This document shows positions 24,694 to 37,900 of a stretch of DNA of 64,000 bases, piece after piece. How positions within the stretch are numbered: the stretch's first letter is position 1; each line of letters begins with the position of its first letter. Both the position numbers and the translations under genes were made by a program. The notes beneath the pieces are model-generated. The model had not been told where the DNA came from. It worked only from the letters and a program-made list of their open reading frames with translations, and searched no databases. Origin of the DNA: Corella eumyota (lineage: Eukaryota > Chordata > Ascidiacea > Phlebobranchia > Corellidae); contig OY720100.1 in assembly GCA_963082875.1 (NCBI GenBank), forward strand, positions 1,240,001-1,304,000, read 5' to 3'.

Positions 24694-27323
24694 TCACGCT
24701 GTCACGCATGACTGGGAAGGAGGAGTAAGTTTTAATGACGTCATAATCCGATTAATTCTTCGTTCACAATCTCTTCGGCAGGTTCGACTCCAACGTTTTT
24801 CTTTTCGAGCAAATATTTCAAGTTGTTCTAAAAAAAAAAAAACTTGTTTAAAAAATGTTCAATTTTAAGACATATAATAATTTAATAATTACTTTTTGTA
24901 GTGTTTCCAATTAATACGAATTTCCCAAATTTTTCGTTGCTTTCCTCATATCTTCGAAAAATATTTGGTCGCATTGTTATTACTTGTCGTTGTTTCGTAT
25001 CTAGAATAAAAACAATTTATTTAAAAAATCAAAAACTTTTGACCAAATAGAACACTTGTTACACAACATGATGTCGTGAGTTCAATCCCCACTGATCTCA
25101 TGCTGTAGCGCCCTTGAGTAAGGCGCTCTAAATGGTATGAACTCCTGCTGAGCCAACACTTAATCAGCAGCATAATTACCGGGCAATTATAATCTATAAT
25201 ATCCCAAACTGCCACAGGCAACCCAAGACTGGGTCGAAGTAACTGATGTTACTCTATGTTTAAGTCGCGCATTTGACTTTTCCACATCGAGGATAAAGAT
25301 ATATCCAAAAATTAACCAAATAATAGTAAGTAAAATTTATTTTTTACCTTTATTAACTGTCCAGTTGTAAACTCTTGTCGATAATTTAGTTAATCGAATC
25401 GCTAGCACAAGATTACTGACGTCATCATTGTTATTCGCCATCAAACTTAAACTTTGATTAATGACGTCATTGCTTTTAATAAATCGAAAAATTTTAGGAC
25501 CAGAATCAACACAAGGTGTCGCAGTTTCTACTGATTTTGTTGTCGGATTTTGTACAGTTTTGATTGATTGAATTTCTTGATTTTTAATTGGTGGAGTTAA
25601 AATGACGTCACTCGGGCAAACCTTGCAACATTTGTTTGATGACGTCACGGGGGAACGACATGGAAAAGTTTTCGGACATTTTGGGATTTTACATTTTACT
25701 TTTCCGTTCTAAAAACAAAAAAGGGTTATTTATTTCAAAATATGTAATATTTTAATTAATATTCAAATACGTATTCTTACGTCACAATTGCACTCGATGC
25801 AGGATCGGTCCCGAATCTGAGGTAACGATGGCAACCATACGTCACCATGAGCATACGTCATCGATCCTGATTGACAGCTTTTAAGCTCCGCCTTTTCTTT
25901 GATGGCTTCAGTTGGATTCAAGTTTACGGGAATTTTGTGAGAATTTTCCGGTCGATTTACATCAATTGTGTCCGTGATAAATGGAAGAAGAACATTTTGG
26001 AGATTATCTTGTCTATTAGTCGATTCGGCCCCCGAAGTTGAACCCATATTAGAGTTAACAAAGTGATCCGGTTCGCTGGTCGATTCGGACCTCAAGTTTG
26101 ACCCGATCTGTGGGATGCTAGGTTCAACTTTCCGGCATTGTGGGCAACAATCCCCCGATGTTGGTCTTGTTGGGTTTAAACAAGTTATTTTAGGACATTG
26201 TTTAATTCGACAATAGATTTCACCTTTCTGAAATCAAAAAAAAATAGTAAATGTTTTAAATAGGCGAGAATTATTAAGAAGTACTAATTAAAAAATGATT
26301 AAATTAAATTAATTACGTTTTTCAACTTACCAAGCAAACACACAACGAACATTTATTTAATTGTTTGGCAACCCTGAAACCATCAGGATTTGGAAAAAAT
26401 TCGCCATGTTGCCAACTAATAAAATTCTTCGTACATTGTTGTTCAATTTTGGGGGCAACACTTGGATTTATTCCCGCGCCAATGTTACCACGTGACCCAA
26501 ATACCCTGTCACGTGACGAAATCACTCTAGCGGAACCGGCGATTTGGTTTTCCTCGTAATCTTCGCCGAATGGAAATTTCGATTGAAATGAAACGCTCAT
26601 TGGCGCCATCGAGTGGTGGGTCGGACAGACCGGGCAACATTTCCCGGGAATTCTTTTTGGATTTTGACATTTTGTAACAGTCGGGCATTGAACGCTTTTA
26701 CAAGAAACCGTAGCCGTCTGAAAAATATTAAAACTTTAATCATTATCACACACTCTAGTCAATATCCCCTTACGGAAGGCATTTTAATTGTCGTAATATA
26801 GTCGCAACTATTAACCAATATTTGCCAATAAATTGGACACATACATATGAATAAATATTGTCTACCAAGCTTCATTATAATTAGAAAAATTGAAAAAAGG
26901 AACTTGGATTTAGGCCGTACCATTTGCCCTTGAGCCCGGCGTTTACGGATAGCTCAAATACCTCACAACAGCACATCCTTGCTTAAAAAATCTCAAAAAC
27001 CTATCCTCTTAAGTAAACATAAAAAAATAAAAGTTTTTATATTTTTACTTACCTTCTTACATAAACAAACCATGCAAACCATCAACCCAAAACCTTGAAC
27101 ATTTGGGTTCCACCTCTCCCCTATCTGGTACACGACGTCCTGGGACACGCATACGTCATCGTCTGATGACGTTACATCTGTCAATCAAACATCAAGACAA
27201 TAATTCTATGATCTACTGTATATTTTAAAGTAAGTTAAAATATAAAGAAGTGACCAAAAGCTTACCCAAACTTGAAGTTAATTCAGGAATTAATATCAAC
27301 ATAACAACAAACATTTGGAACAT
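24694..27323 (-). CDS. CHRDL1: Chordin-like secreted BMP antagonist with three VWC domains
   Basis: Extracellular protein expected to bind BMP ligands. Exons: 27323-27266, 27177-27053, 26717-26331, 26227-25781, 25708-25348, 25000-24893, 24827-24694; 539 codons. A signal peptide (MFQMFVVMLILIPELTSS) precedes three von Willebrand factor C domains, each split by an intron at the same place and ending in CCPVC, CCPQC or CCKVC. VWC1 starts CVSQDVVYQIGERWNP, VWC2 ends in KCSLCVCL plus GEIYCRIKQCP, VWC3 has RSCIECNCD plus GKVKCKIPKCP. The C-terminal region (FVLIGNTTKKQLEIF, then TCRRDC) resembles the vertebrate CHRDL1/2 tail (FHLVTRTTLNQWKIF, SSRVC), which distinguishes it from chordin or kielin. 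Linkers are long, Ser/Asn-rich and contain translated TGACGTCA octamers. The symbol marks the CHRDL1/CHRDL2 group, not a proven one-to-one orthologue. Confidence 0.85.
25045..25308 (+). repeat. tRNA-derived SINE (family 1)
   Basis: First bases of the head lost; B-box GAGTTCAATCCCC, body and the complete GAGGATAAAGATATATCC tail present. In a chordin-like intron, antisense to the gene. Confidence 0.85.
26765..26860 (-). repeat. Short dispersed repeat, family 3 fragment
   Basis: Reverse copy (GTAATATAGTCGCAACTATT, CCAATATTTGCC) in a chordin-like intron. Confidence 0.6.
26905..26985 (+). repeat. SINE family 2 fragment
   Basis: Matches the unit tail (CCCGGCGTTTACGGATAGCT), chordin-like intron. 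Confidence 0.65.
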
Positions 27324-28975
27324 TCTTAAATTTACCAAATTTATTTTAAAACTCTTAATTTCTAATTCAATTAAATTCAAAGTAAAACTCAATCTATCGC
27401 CTTGCAATTTAGTTTTGAACTATTTTTAATAAATTCTAAAAGATTGTTTTGTATTTGAAAAAAAAAGAAAAAGAAAAGATGTCAAGAACTACGACGCGTG
27501 TCTTCATTTTTCTATTGTTATGACGCGACAATCAGTTCTTGTGACGTCATGATCAGAGAGACAAGGTGTAAGAGGTGACGTCACGCGGGCTGTCAGATAA
27601 GTTAAACAAACAAACAAGTACAAAGATCGTTTGTTAGTTAACAATAGATTAGTTCATGACATCACGTGATCGTCGCTTTTTTTAAATATTTGTTTTTAGA
27701 AAAAATATAAAAATTAAATTTATATTTTCTTCTTCACCGTTTCAAATGGAAGGAACAAATATTTTACCGAAAACCTACGTCTGAAAACGCTATTTTACAA
27801 AAAATAAGACACTTTTTATTAACCTTCGTTTTACACTAACCTTTTCTACAAAAATACTTTTTTATTTTCCCCCAAAAATTTAACCTAAATTTCGCTAAAA
27901 TATCGTTTTTAATATTTAAATTTTCGAGAAAATGTCCATTCAATTATTGTACAGCTATCTTAAAACCAATATTTTTATGTAACAATAGAATAATGTATTT
28001 ATATAGTTTACGCGAATGTGAAAGGGTACAGCAAGACGACAATAAAGAAAAAATCTAGATAAATTATCTTCAAAAATAAACACTTACAAGCAAAAAAGAA
28101 ATTGGCACGAAATAAATCCAAATTATAAATAAAATTCTGTATTTAAATATTATAGAACTTAGAGTTATTTTGAAATAGCTATTTAGGTTAAAAAACGTAA
28201 AACATAACACATCGTTGTTTTTAGAGCATTTTGGTCACACAAAAACGAATAAAAAGCCCAACTCAACAAGTATTGGTCGAAAAAAGGCGAGTAATAATAT
28301 GATTGAGAATTTATGTTTTGAGATAACATTAAAAGTTATTAATGCATTGATATACAGTAACTGGTAAGTTATAACGAGTAAAAACCAGATATATTGTTAT
28401 TTATATATTGCACAAAAGTTTAAGTAAACTATATCTATGAAAATACTACCTAACTTGCCAGCACAAGACCTTAAATTTTAACAATTCTTTAAATTCTAAA
28501 AATCGTTAAATTGTTCCACCGCACGTGGGCGTACAAGAGCGACGTTTAAATCGTTAAAACAAGGGCAGAAATGTTACAGCAGTTTAGAAGATTGCACAAA
28601 AATAAAGACAACTAAAACCAATTATTTCAAAATTTCGTCTCAAAAAAATCCAAGTATTTTTTTCTTGCTTAAATAGCGGATGAATATTTAACGCGCGAAA
28701 GCTCTAAACACCTTTTAAAGCACGAGGAATAACACAATGAAACTTTTTCGTTACAGCGAACAACGTCAGTGATAATGCGCGGATGAATACGGAAAAGAGA
28801 AAATAGCACCGAGAAAACAACTAAAATATTTTAATCCGAATTTTGAGCCAAAATAAAAAAAAATTTTGATAAAAAGTCGACCTTGGCCAACCAATAAATA
28901 TTTCTTCATTTTGTTACGACAAAAACGACCAAGATTAACAAAAGCTCACGGGCTCCCACCAGCGGCTTGTTAAAA
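27324..28975. other. Intergenic region; FNDC3 3' flank and chordin-like promoter
   Basis: No gene seen. The part near 28.9-28.0 kb should contain the FNDC3 3' UTR; the part near 27.3-27.7 kb should contain the chordin-like promoter and has two TGACGTCA octamers (27541, 27576). Confidence 0.5.
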
Positions 28976-31900
28976 TCAATTTACAAACACAAATTGTGCC
29001 CCGAAAGCGAGGAATATTGCACTGAGAAGATACAAGGCCAACATTATCGCCGCTTTCTTGTCGTCAGACATCGGTTGCGTCATCGCGTCACGCTCGACTG
29101 ACTCCAGTTGATGCAGTGACGTCATGTCGTTGTTGGCGACGTGTTCTTTACTCGGGGAAAGCACCATGTGAGTATCCACAAGTTCGGGCAACGCAGTCAG
29201 GCGAACGTCGTGTTCTAAAGTGACGTCATCACCACTCGATGACGTCACGAGGAAAGTGTAAGCGCTGGGGGGGCTCTGAAGTTCAATGACGTCATCATCT
29301 TCGAGTAAGTTATCGTTCGACGACGTGGATTCGTTCGATGAGTGGTTGTCATGACGATTGTTAGTGATGTGACGTAATGAGTAAAGTTTGAGTCGATATT
29401 CGGAGTTGGGTTGAAGTCCAGTCACGTGATAACGAGTTTGGACGCAATCGATGCTCTGAGGATAAACAAAAATGAAAAAATTAAAAAAAATCCTTTCTTT
29501 TCCTAAATAAATTTATGTTGAAATTTATTTTTTACTTGTTTAAAGGAACCATCAAGTTTCTCCAAACTTAATCGATATTGTATTGGATCGCCTCTAATTG
29601 GTTCAACTTTGGACCACGTGACGTTGCATGACGTAGGTTGCACGTGACTTAATTGAGGAGCTAAACAAAAAGAAAAAAAAATAATTTAAAAAAAAATTTT
29701 TCCTAAAATAATTTTTTTTCAAAATAAAAAAGTTAATTTTACCTTCCATGGTAGGAGGAGACTGTGGCGTGGTGTTAAAGTAATAAAGTTGTGAGAAATG
29801 ACCTTCACCTTCGCTATTACTCGCATTTATTCGGAACCGGTAGGTGGTGTGCTCGAGCAATTTCGTGACTCGATAGCTACAACTTGAACCTCGATATATT
29901 GTAGTAAATCGACTAAAGAAGGAATTTAAAATTGTTTATTAATGTTAACATTAAGATTAACATACACAAGTTAATATAGCCCACTTAGTAGGTGGCATTT
30001 TGAACAAATTTGGCCAGTAACTATAAAAACGATTTTTGTAATATAGTCGCAACTAAAACTTGCCCTAAACCGGAGAAAAAACAGGTTACCATACTTCTTC
30101 CTGTGACGTAGAAAGTACTAAGTTGGCGTTGTGAATGTATACAAGCCAGTACTTTCTACGTCATTACAAACAGGGCTTCCCTTTTCTTTTTATTTAAATT
30201 TAATTTTTTTAAAGTTGTATAACTTAAAAAGTAGGTGAAATTATTTAAAGTTAAAATCTTTTTGTGTTCAGTGACACCAACTTTATTAATTTTTGAGTAA
30301 AAAATAATCGCCAATATGGGACTTTATGTGTTCTGTGTAATATAAGTTACTACTGTTACGTTATAAGTCTTAAACTAAATATTAAATTTTGAAAAAAATT
30401 TTAATTTCTTACCTCCCGTTTTTGTCTCTAGTTTGGAGTAAGTATTGAACCCCAGTTTGTGAGTCGTCACTCCATTTAAGTTTGAGTGAGTTGGAATTTG
30501 AATGCGTACACGAAAGTTGAGGGGGGTCTGGGGGGAGGGGTCGAGTGTGAAGGGTCAAAGGTGAACTAAACTTTCCACAACCGATCGAGTTAACCGCACA
30601 AACTTCAATCCTAGAAAACAAATAAAAAAAATATAATTTTTAAAAGTTTAATCAAAAATTTAAGAAATTTAAATTACAAAAATTTATCTTATTTAAAAAA
30701 AAAATCTTATTTTAAACTGAAACCTTAAAAATTAGAAACAAAATTAAATTTTTTCAGATTACTAAAAAAGGCTAAAATTTACCAAATTTTTCACAAACCT
30801 ATATTCTTTGTCTGGTTTCAAATCTTTTATGCAATAAAAAGTGACGTCACCATCAACCTCAATGACGTCATCACGATTTAATTCATCCGCGTTCGTATTC
30901 TTTCGCTCGCGCACGCGCAGACGGAAGCCCGTGATCTCCTTCCCGTTGTCGCACGGCAAATCCCATTGGACGCTTGCCGATGACGCAGTAATGACGTCAC
31001 AAGCTTCCTCCTGTTCTGATTGGTCGTCTGGGATGAACTCTCGAAGGTTGGGAACAATTTGAGGAAAGGAGGGAGGCGTGGTCACGTGACCCACGTCAGA
31101 CAAGGGACTTTGGCCCGCGATGTTAATCGCCTAAAAAAAGGAAAAAATTACGTCATAAATTGGTCACAATTGCATGGCAGCCATGGCAACCCGTTCCTAG
31201 CAACCACCATAGTAATACTCAATCAACCTAGCAACCAGTAATGACGTAACAATAACGAACCTGAACACTGTAGTAATAAGGAGTATTAGGGGTGAGTCGA
31301 GTAAAATGATGACAGGTTTGGGGTCCAGCGTTGTGCACCGACATCGAGGTTTCAACCCCGCCCCACTGTAACCGATATCCCGTCACTTCTGCACCGTTTC
31401 CCCGGGGTTCCTACAAGAAAAAAAAAATTAATTTAAATAATAAATAAAGTAATCCCAGTAGTGTGTGGTAAAATGGTCATGATGTCGGACTACGAGCCGA
31501 AAGGTTTCGGGTTCGATTCGCACTAATACCACACCATTGACCCTAAACCAGGCGTTTACAGATAGCTTAAACACACCAAAAAGTTTCGGGTTCGAGTCGC
31601 ACCAATGTCACACTATTCGCCCTTAAACCAGGCGTTTACAGATAGCTTAAACACACCAAAAAGTTTCGGGTTCGAGTCGCACCAATGTCACACTATTCGC
31701 CCTTAAACCAGGCGTTTACAGTTAGCTCAAACACACTAAAAAGTTTCGGGTTCGAGTCGCATCAATGTCACATTATTTGCCCTTAAACCAGGCGTTTACA
31801 GTTAGCTAAAACACACTAAAAGGTTTCGGGTTCGAGTCCCACCAATGCCACACTATTTAAAATTTAAGCCTGGGGTTTACGGATAGCTTAAACACATTAT

Positions 31901-34900
31901 AACAGCACACCTTTTATAATTAAATTAAAAAAACCTATCACTTTAAAGTAATACAAAAAAATTAAATTTTACTTTTAACAATTAGTAAAACAAGTTTAAT
32001 TTAGACAATTATTTAATTTATTTATCCTTTACTGAAATATTGCTGGAATTAAAAATATTCAAAATTTAAACGATTCCACGAAAATCATTTTCCAGCTGTG
32101 AGTTTAAAACAACATAATTTCATTTAAATCGAGCATTTTAATAGGAACCACAACAAACATCAAATCTAAAACATTAAAACCATCGACAACCATGTCTAGA
32201 CATTATTACGTGACAATAATCAAGGTGGTCACGTGACCATACACGTGGCTCGATATACAGGTGTTTAAAATATTGAGAAAATATTATTTTTTCTAAACGG
32301 GTTTCATGGTAAATATTAAAGGAGTATTTTATATTAAATTTAAACAATAATATAATTTGTTATAACCTAAGTAAGGTCCCGAATTTGCTATAAAAATGGG
32401 AAGTTAAAGCAAAGAAAATCCTTACAAATAATTTAAAATTTATTTAACTTACTGTCCAATTAAGTTGCAATGACGTAGGCGTGACGTCAGAGGGTAAAGG
32501 GGGTTCTGGTTTTTCGGGAGTCCCCGCCCCAGTTACGACTTTAAGGATATCAGAATATGGACCCAGCTACAAAAAAATTAAAATCAATTTAAAAATAATT
32601 AAAAAAAAAATTAAATTTCAAATTGTTTACCCATTTAAATATTCCACTTTAAATTTAATTACCCACATTTCCCCTAATTTTTTACTCACCCCCACACAAT
32701 TTTTCACTCATTCCAAAAAATTTTTTTTTACTTACCCCGACAATGTTGACCGCTCTCACGGCAAACGAATACGTCATACCAGGGGTAAGACCCCCAATCG
32801 TGTACTCTCGATCTAAACCTCGATATGGTTCGTTTATGACGTCACCATCGCTACATGTGACGTCATAACGCGATATTGTTGTTCCACCACAATAATCAGG
32901 AGCATCTAAAAATTGAAAAAAAATAAATAACGAGTTTAACAAATAATTAATCAAAAAAATTAATTAGCAATTAAAAAATTCATTAATTAAAACAATAAAT
33001 AAAGTGATATAACCCACCCCATTTTATAGTTATACAATTCGGTTTCGGTCTTAAGGCCAACATAGGTGACCTACATTGACCCGGGATCACTGGTTGGGTG
33101 GTTATCATGGCAACGTCGGAGGGGGTACTACACCCCCCTGCTGTCTTGCAGAAGACTCGTAACCGATATGTGTGGCCTGTCAAATAATAATACATTTTTT
33201 TTATTTTAATAAAACTTAATGTTTTTTGCAAAATTTAATTAATTTAAAAGAAATAATTAATTAAAAAAGCTTTTAAATATTTTGTTAGAAATCATTTTAT
33301 AAAAAAAAGCAACACAGAAAAAAATAAAACTCGATTTTTTCGTGTTCTTATAAATTATTCATAAAAATAAGGCGAGACTGATCACGTGACTATAAGTGTC
33401 ATTTAAACGTGAAAGGATCGACTGTTACGTCATAATCGACACAAGGCGCATTTTACCCACCAGGTTCTAACTGGTCCACCAAACATTCTTGTTCTAACCC
33501 AGAATACACCACTTCCATGGGACTTCCCCGTTCCCGAGACATCTCGACAAAATAGTCAATCACTTCTGATCCACCGTTGTCTTTCGGGCTCTCTGTGACG
33601 TCATAAAAAAACAATTATTACGTTAATCGTGAATAGAGTTTAAAATAAACAAAAAATACAAGTTAGAAGTTGAATTAAAATAGTTTTTAGGTTAAAATGG
33701 TTGAAATTTAAAGTTAAGTTGCTGTTGAGAGTGCTTGAAAGGCGACAGAATAAATAAAACTCAAGTATTAGATGAGTGGAGGTTTTAACAACTTCAAGGT
33801 CAACAACAAAACTTTTTTTTTTTTTGAGAATACTCCAAACAAAGATTAATTCTAAAATTAATTACAAGTTTTTAACCAAATCATAATCACCTATATTAAA
33901 ATTCTTAAACTTAAACTTCAAGTTTAACAACAAAACACTAACTTTAAAAAACTGGATTTTGTTGTAAATATTTATAAAATATATATGTAGATAAATCCTA
34001 GAATTAAAGTCAATAGTTTAACCAAATTATAATAACCTTAATTAAATTTGCAATTCAGTAACAGTTTAAATTAAAAATTTACTTAAACATAAATAATTTA
34101 AATGATTAATTACAGTTTAATTAAAATAATCTCCTACACCTTTGGTTAAAATTTAATTTTTTTCAATTTAAAAAAACATGAAATCTTACCCCAAGTAAGT
34201 TTAAAGAATCTTGCATGAACCCCTCCTTTAACGTGGGGCTTTCCCGGTGAGTGGGGTTTATCGGGGCACGTGGCGTAGGACATCGTCTCGCTCCACTTAC
34301 TTCGACCCTCTTTGTTGTACGCGCATACCTGTATGACGTCACAATAGATAAAAAGATAATACAAATGGAATATACTTAAATCATGTCCAAAAATGACGTC
34401 ACACTTTATTTTAATGACGTCATAAACACGCACAGTAACATCACAATCCAACTTACCCTGAATTTATAATGGGTACTACGGGAAAGTCCCTTCACGTTGC
34501 ATTTCATTTCTTGGCCATCGTATACGGGTCTGAACCCATACCCCGAGTTCTCGTCGTTCATTTCGAGAATGTAACTCAACATATCGCCCCCGGGACTTAC
34601 CCACATTAAAGAGAGGGATTTTATCAATGATTTTGTCATGCGAGGGGCTTCTGGAGCGCTCGGGACGGTTTCGTGCGTCTGGAATCGAACCTCAGAGCTC
34701 CAGTTGCTAAAAAATAAATTAATTTGTAAAAACTTTATCAAATGACTATGACGTAATAAAAAGAGTTTGTGACATTTCTAATCAAGAAAAAACGTTAAAT
34801 AATCTTGATTTGTAATCCTAATTAAATCTTTTAATTCTAAATATCAAATATTAAATTAATCTTAATAACATACAAATTATGACGTCAACAACGTTACAAT

Positions 34901-37900
34901 AACAACAACTTCTGTCGTAAAACAATCGATCGAACGTCAAGACAGCGCATATGACGTCACAAGTTAATTAAAATGACATTATGAAGATTAATTAATATCG
35001 GAATTCAAATTTAATAAAAAATAACAAAAATATAGAGTTTATATTTTTAATTAGATTTTATTAAATATTTTGAAACTTTAGTAATCTAAAATAAATAACA
35101 AAATTTCGTAAACTATAAAATTTAATCTAAAAATGTTAAAGTTGACCGGCAGCGTGGTGTAGTAGTCAGGACACTTTTCACACTACATGAGGTCCTGGGC
35201 TCAATCCCCACTGCTCTCATGCTGTAGCGTCCTTGAGTAAGGCGCTATAAACAGTATAAACTCCTGCTGAGCCAATACTTAATCAGCAGCTTATTTATCG
35301 GACAACTATAATCTATAATATCCCAAACTGCCAAAAAGGCAACTCAAGACTGGATGGGAGTAACTGATGTTATTTTATGTTTAGGTCGCGCATTCAGGCT
35401 CCCCACATTAGGGATAAAGATATATACAAAAAAATTTTTTTTTTACCTTTTTCCGATTTTATTTTCTGCGGCAAGTCGAAAAGTATAAGCATGTGCAGGA
35501 ACTAGTTTGTTAATTTTGTATTGACGCTGAGGGTTGGTGAATAAAGATTTAAAGGAACCTCCATTCTTCCCTTCGTTCCATTCCAGATAATATTTGAGAA
35601 TCTTCTCACCATTATCATTAGGTGCCTGCAAGAAAAAGGTTATTAATATTTACCTTTTTTGTTTTTTTTTAATTTAAAGTAATTACAAACTAATAACTGC
35701 TTTAACAACTATATTAGATTTTTAAGTGGTCTATACTTTAGTATTGGAATATAAAACTCGGGATTTTGAGCAATTAATTAAACAAAATACTCATAGTGTG
35801 TTGGTTTCAATTATTAAAGTTAAAGTTTTAAATAGAAAATGTGATTGAAAACGAATATTGCATAATCAGGCACGATTTTGTAATTTTCACGAATCGAAAC
35901 TTAAATCGAAACTGCCCCCAGATAAATTTAAAATGTCAAAAAAATAAAAAATTTGTTCTTAAAATTTAAACAACAAACAATTTTTATTTGTTTAACAAAC
36001 AACATTGTATGACGTCATAAAGTAAAACTTAGTAAAAAACAAACGAAACCCGATATTTTAAAAATGACGTAATTGTTTCCGAAACAAACTGTAACTATGA
36101 CGTAATCAACTTTAATATTCAAATCGAAATAAATTATTAAATTTTTAATATTTTGTTTACAACGCTTAATTCCAATAAATAAATACTATAAGTTCATAAA
36201 ACCTTGTTTATGTAACTATTTATGACGTCATAAGAGAGAAATAGGAAGCACTTATGACGTAGATAGTTGATTAAATACTAGTATTTAAAGTTTGACCAAA
36301 TTTTAAAATATGAAAATAAATTAAATAAATTACTTTTTAAATAGTAATTATAACCCAACAACATTATTTAAATAATTTAAATTTTGTGGTAATTTCCACC
36401 TAAGGCTTGAAAAATTAGGAATTTTATAAATTCCCAAATTAGGAAAGGAATTTATTCAACTAAAGGGGAACTTTTTTACAAACTCATTTCAATAAAAATA
36501 GAGTGAATGAAATATTATATTTACTATCAATATAACTTGTGACCTTTAGAATGAGAAATAATCAATGATATACCTATATAAAGTTTAAAAATAACAAAAA
36601 CAAAGTGATTCATCATTTTTTAAATAAACACCTACACAATTTCAAAATATTTCTTTGTAACATTTATATTTTTAATCATTGTTGGAAGGACGACTTAACA
36701 GCCTTAACATGGAGTAACATTAGTTACTCTGACCCAGTCTTAAGTTGACTTTTCCAGTTTGGATTATAATTGAATATAAATGACAAAAAGTAAATTTGCT
36801 GATAGTATTTTTAAAGTTTTTTTGGGCAGTTTAGAATATTATTGACCTTATTTTATCAACTGCTACCACCAAGATTTTTAAAGTTAAAAAAGTATGAAAT
36901 GTTAGTACCTTAAACAACCATGTTACAATATAAAAGCTTACAATATTAAACTTAAAAGTTTACATGCATTACTTAAGTAGATATCATAAACATGTGCACT
37001 CCAATATAACTTTCAACTTACCGTCCATTTAAGAAGAAATGAGTTCTTTGTTTTGTTTGTTAACTTAGGAGGAGATGGCGTGTCCGGATGACAACTTAAA
37101 GTGTGGAAGTTGGTGACATCTGATGCCCCCCGTTGGTGTTTATACAACGGACATACTCTATAAATGTATACAGGTTGTTAAAATATAAAAAAAAACATAA
37201 TTCCATCACATAATTTTTTTTTTTTTTTGTATATATCTTTATCCTCGATGTGGGAAAGTCGAATGCGCGACTTGAACATAGAGTAACATCAGTTACTCCG
37301 ACCCAGTCTCGAGTTGCCTGTGGCAGTTTGGAATATTATAGAGACTATAATTGCCATCTATATATAATTGAGCTTGGTGGACGGTATATTTATGTTTATA
37401 TGTTTGTCCAATTTATAACACTAAAAAATAAATAAATCTGTTGTTTGTGATGTGCAGGTAAATTATCACAGGCAAATATTAGTGAGAGTTGTGACTGTTT
37501 AATGACAATTAAAAGTTAGCATAGGGTGGGCTATTGACTAGTAAAAACAAATCTTTTGTTGGAAAAAACAAGTTTTGTAATATGCAACTTGGACAAAAAT
37601 GGAAGCATGCCATTAGGATTAAAACATTAATTATTAATTAATCCCAAAAAGTTTTATTTTTAGAAATTACATAATCCAACGAAAATAAATTATAATCAAA
37701 TTCCATTACATAATACTGTCAAAATAATCTAAAAAACTGTCAATTATAACCATATATACTTCACAAAATTTAAAACTAATTTGTTACAAAATACTAGTTT
37801 TCCCCATATGATATTTATAAAACAATCTGTTTAATACAATAATATTGTTATTCAATCTCTGATAAGAAGAAACTCCTCACTGCACCTGCTTTATTGGTAT

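Noticed and set aside
24741-24827. Alternative chordin-like C-terminus ending in EEIVNEELIGL
   Set aside because: It needs a different phase at the last junction. The phase-consistent frame shows the CHRDL-type IF...TC...C tail and stops at 24694.
31500-31905. CRISPR-like array
   Set aside because: The 80-bp units are direct tandem copies with no unique spacers, in a eukaryotic intron.
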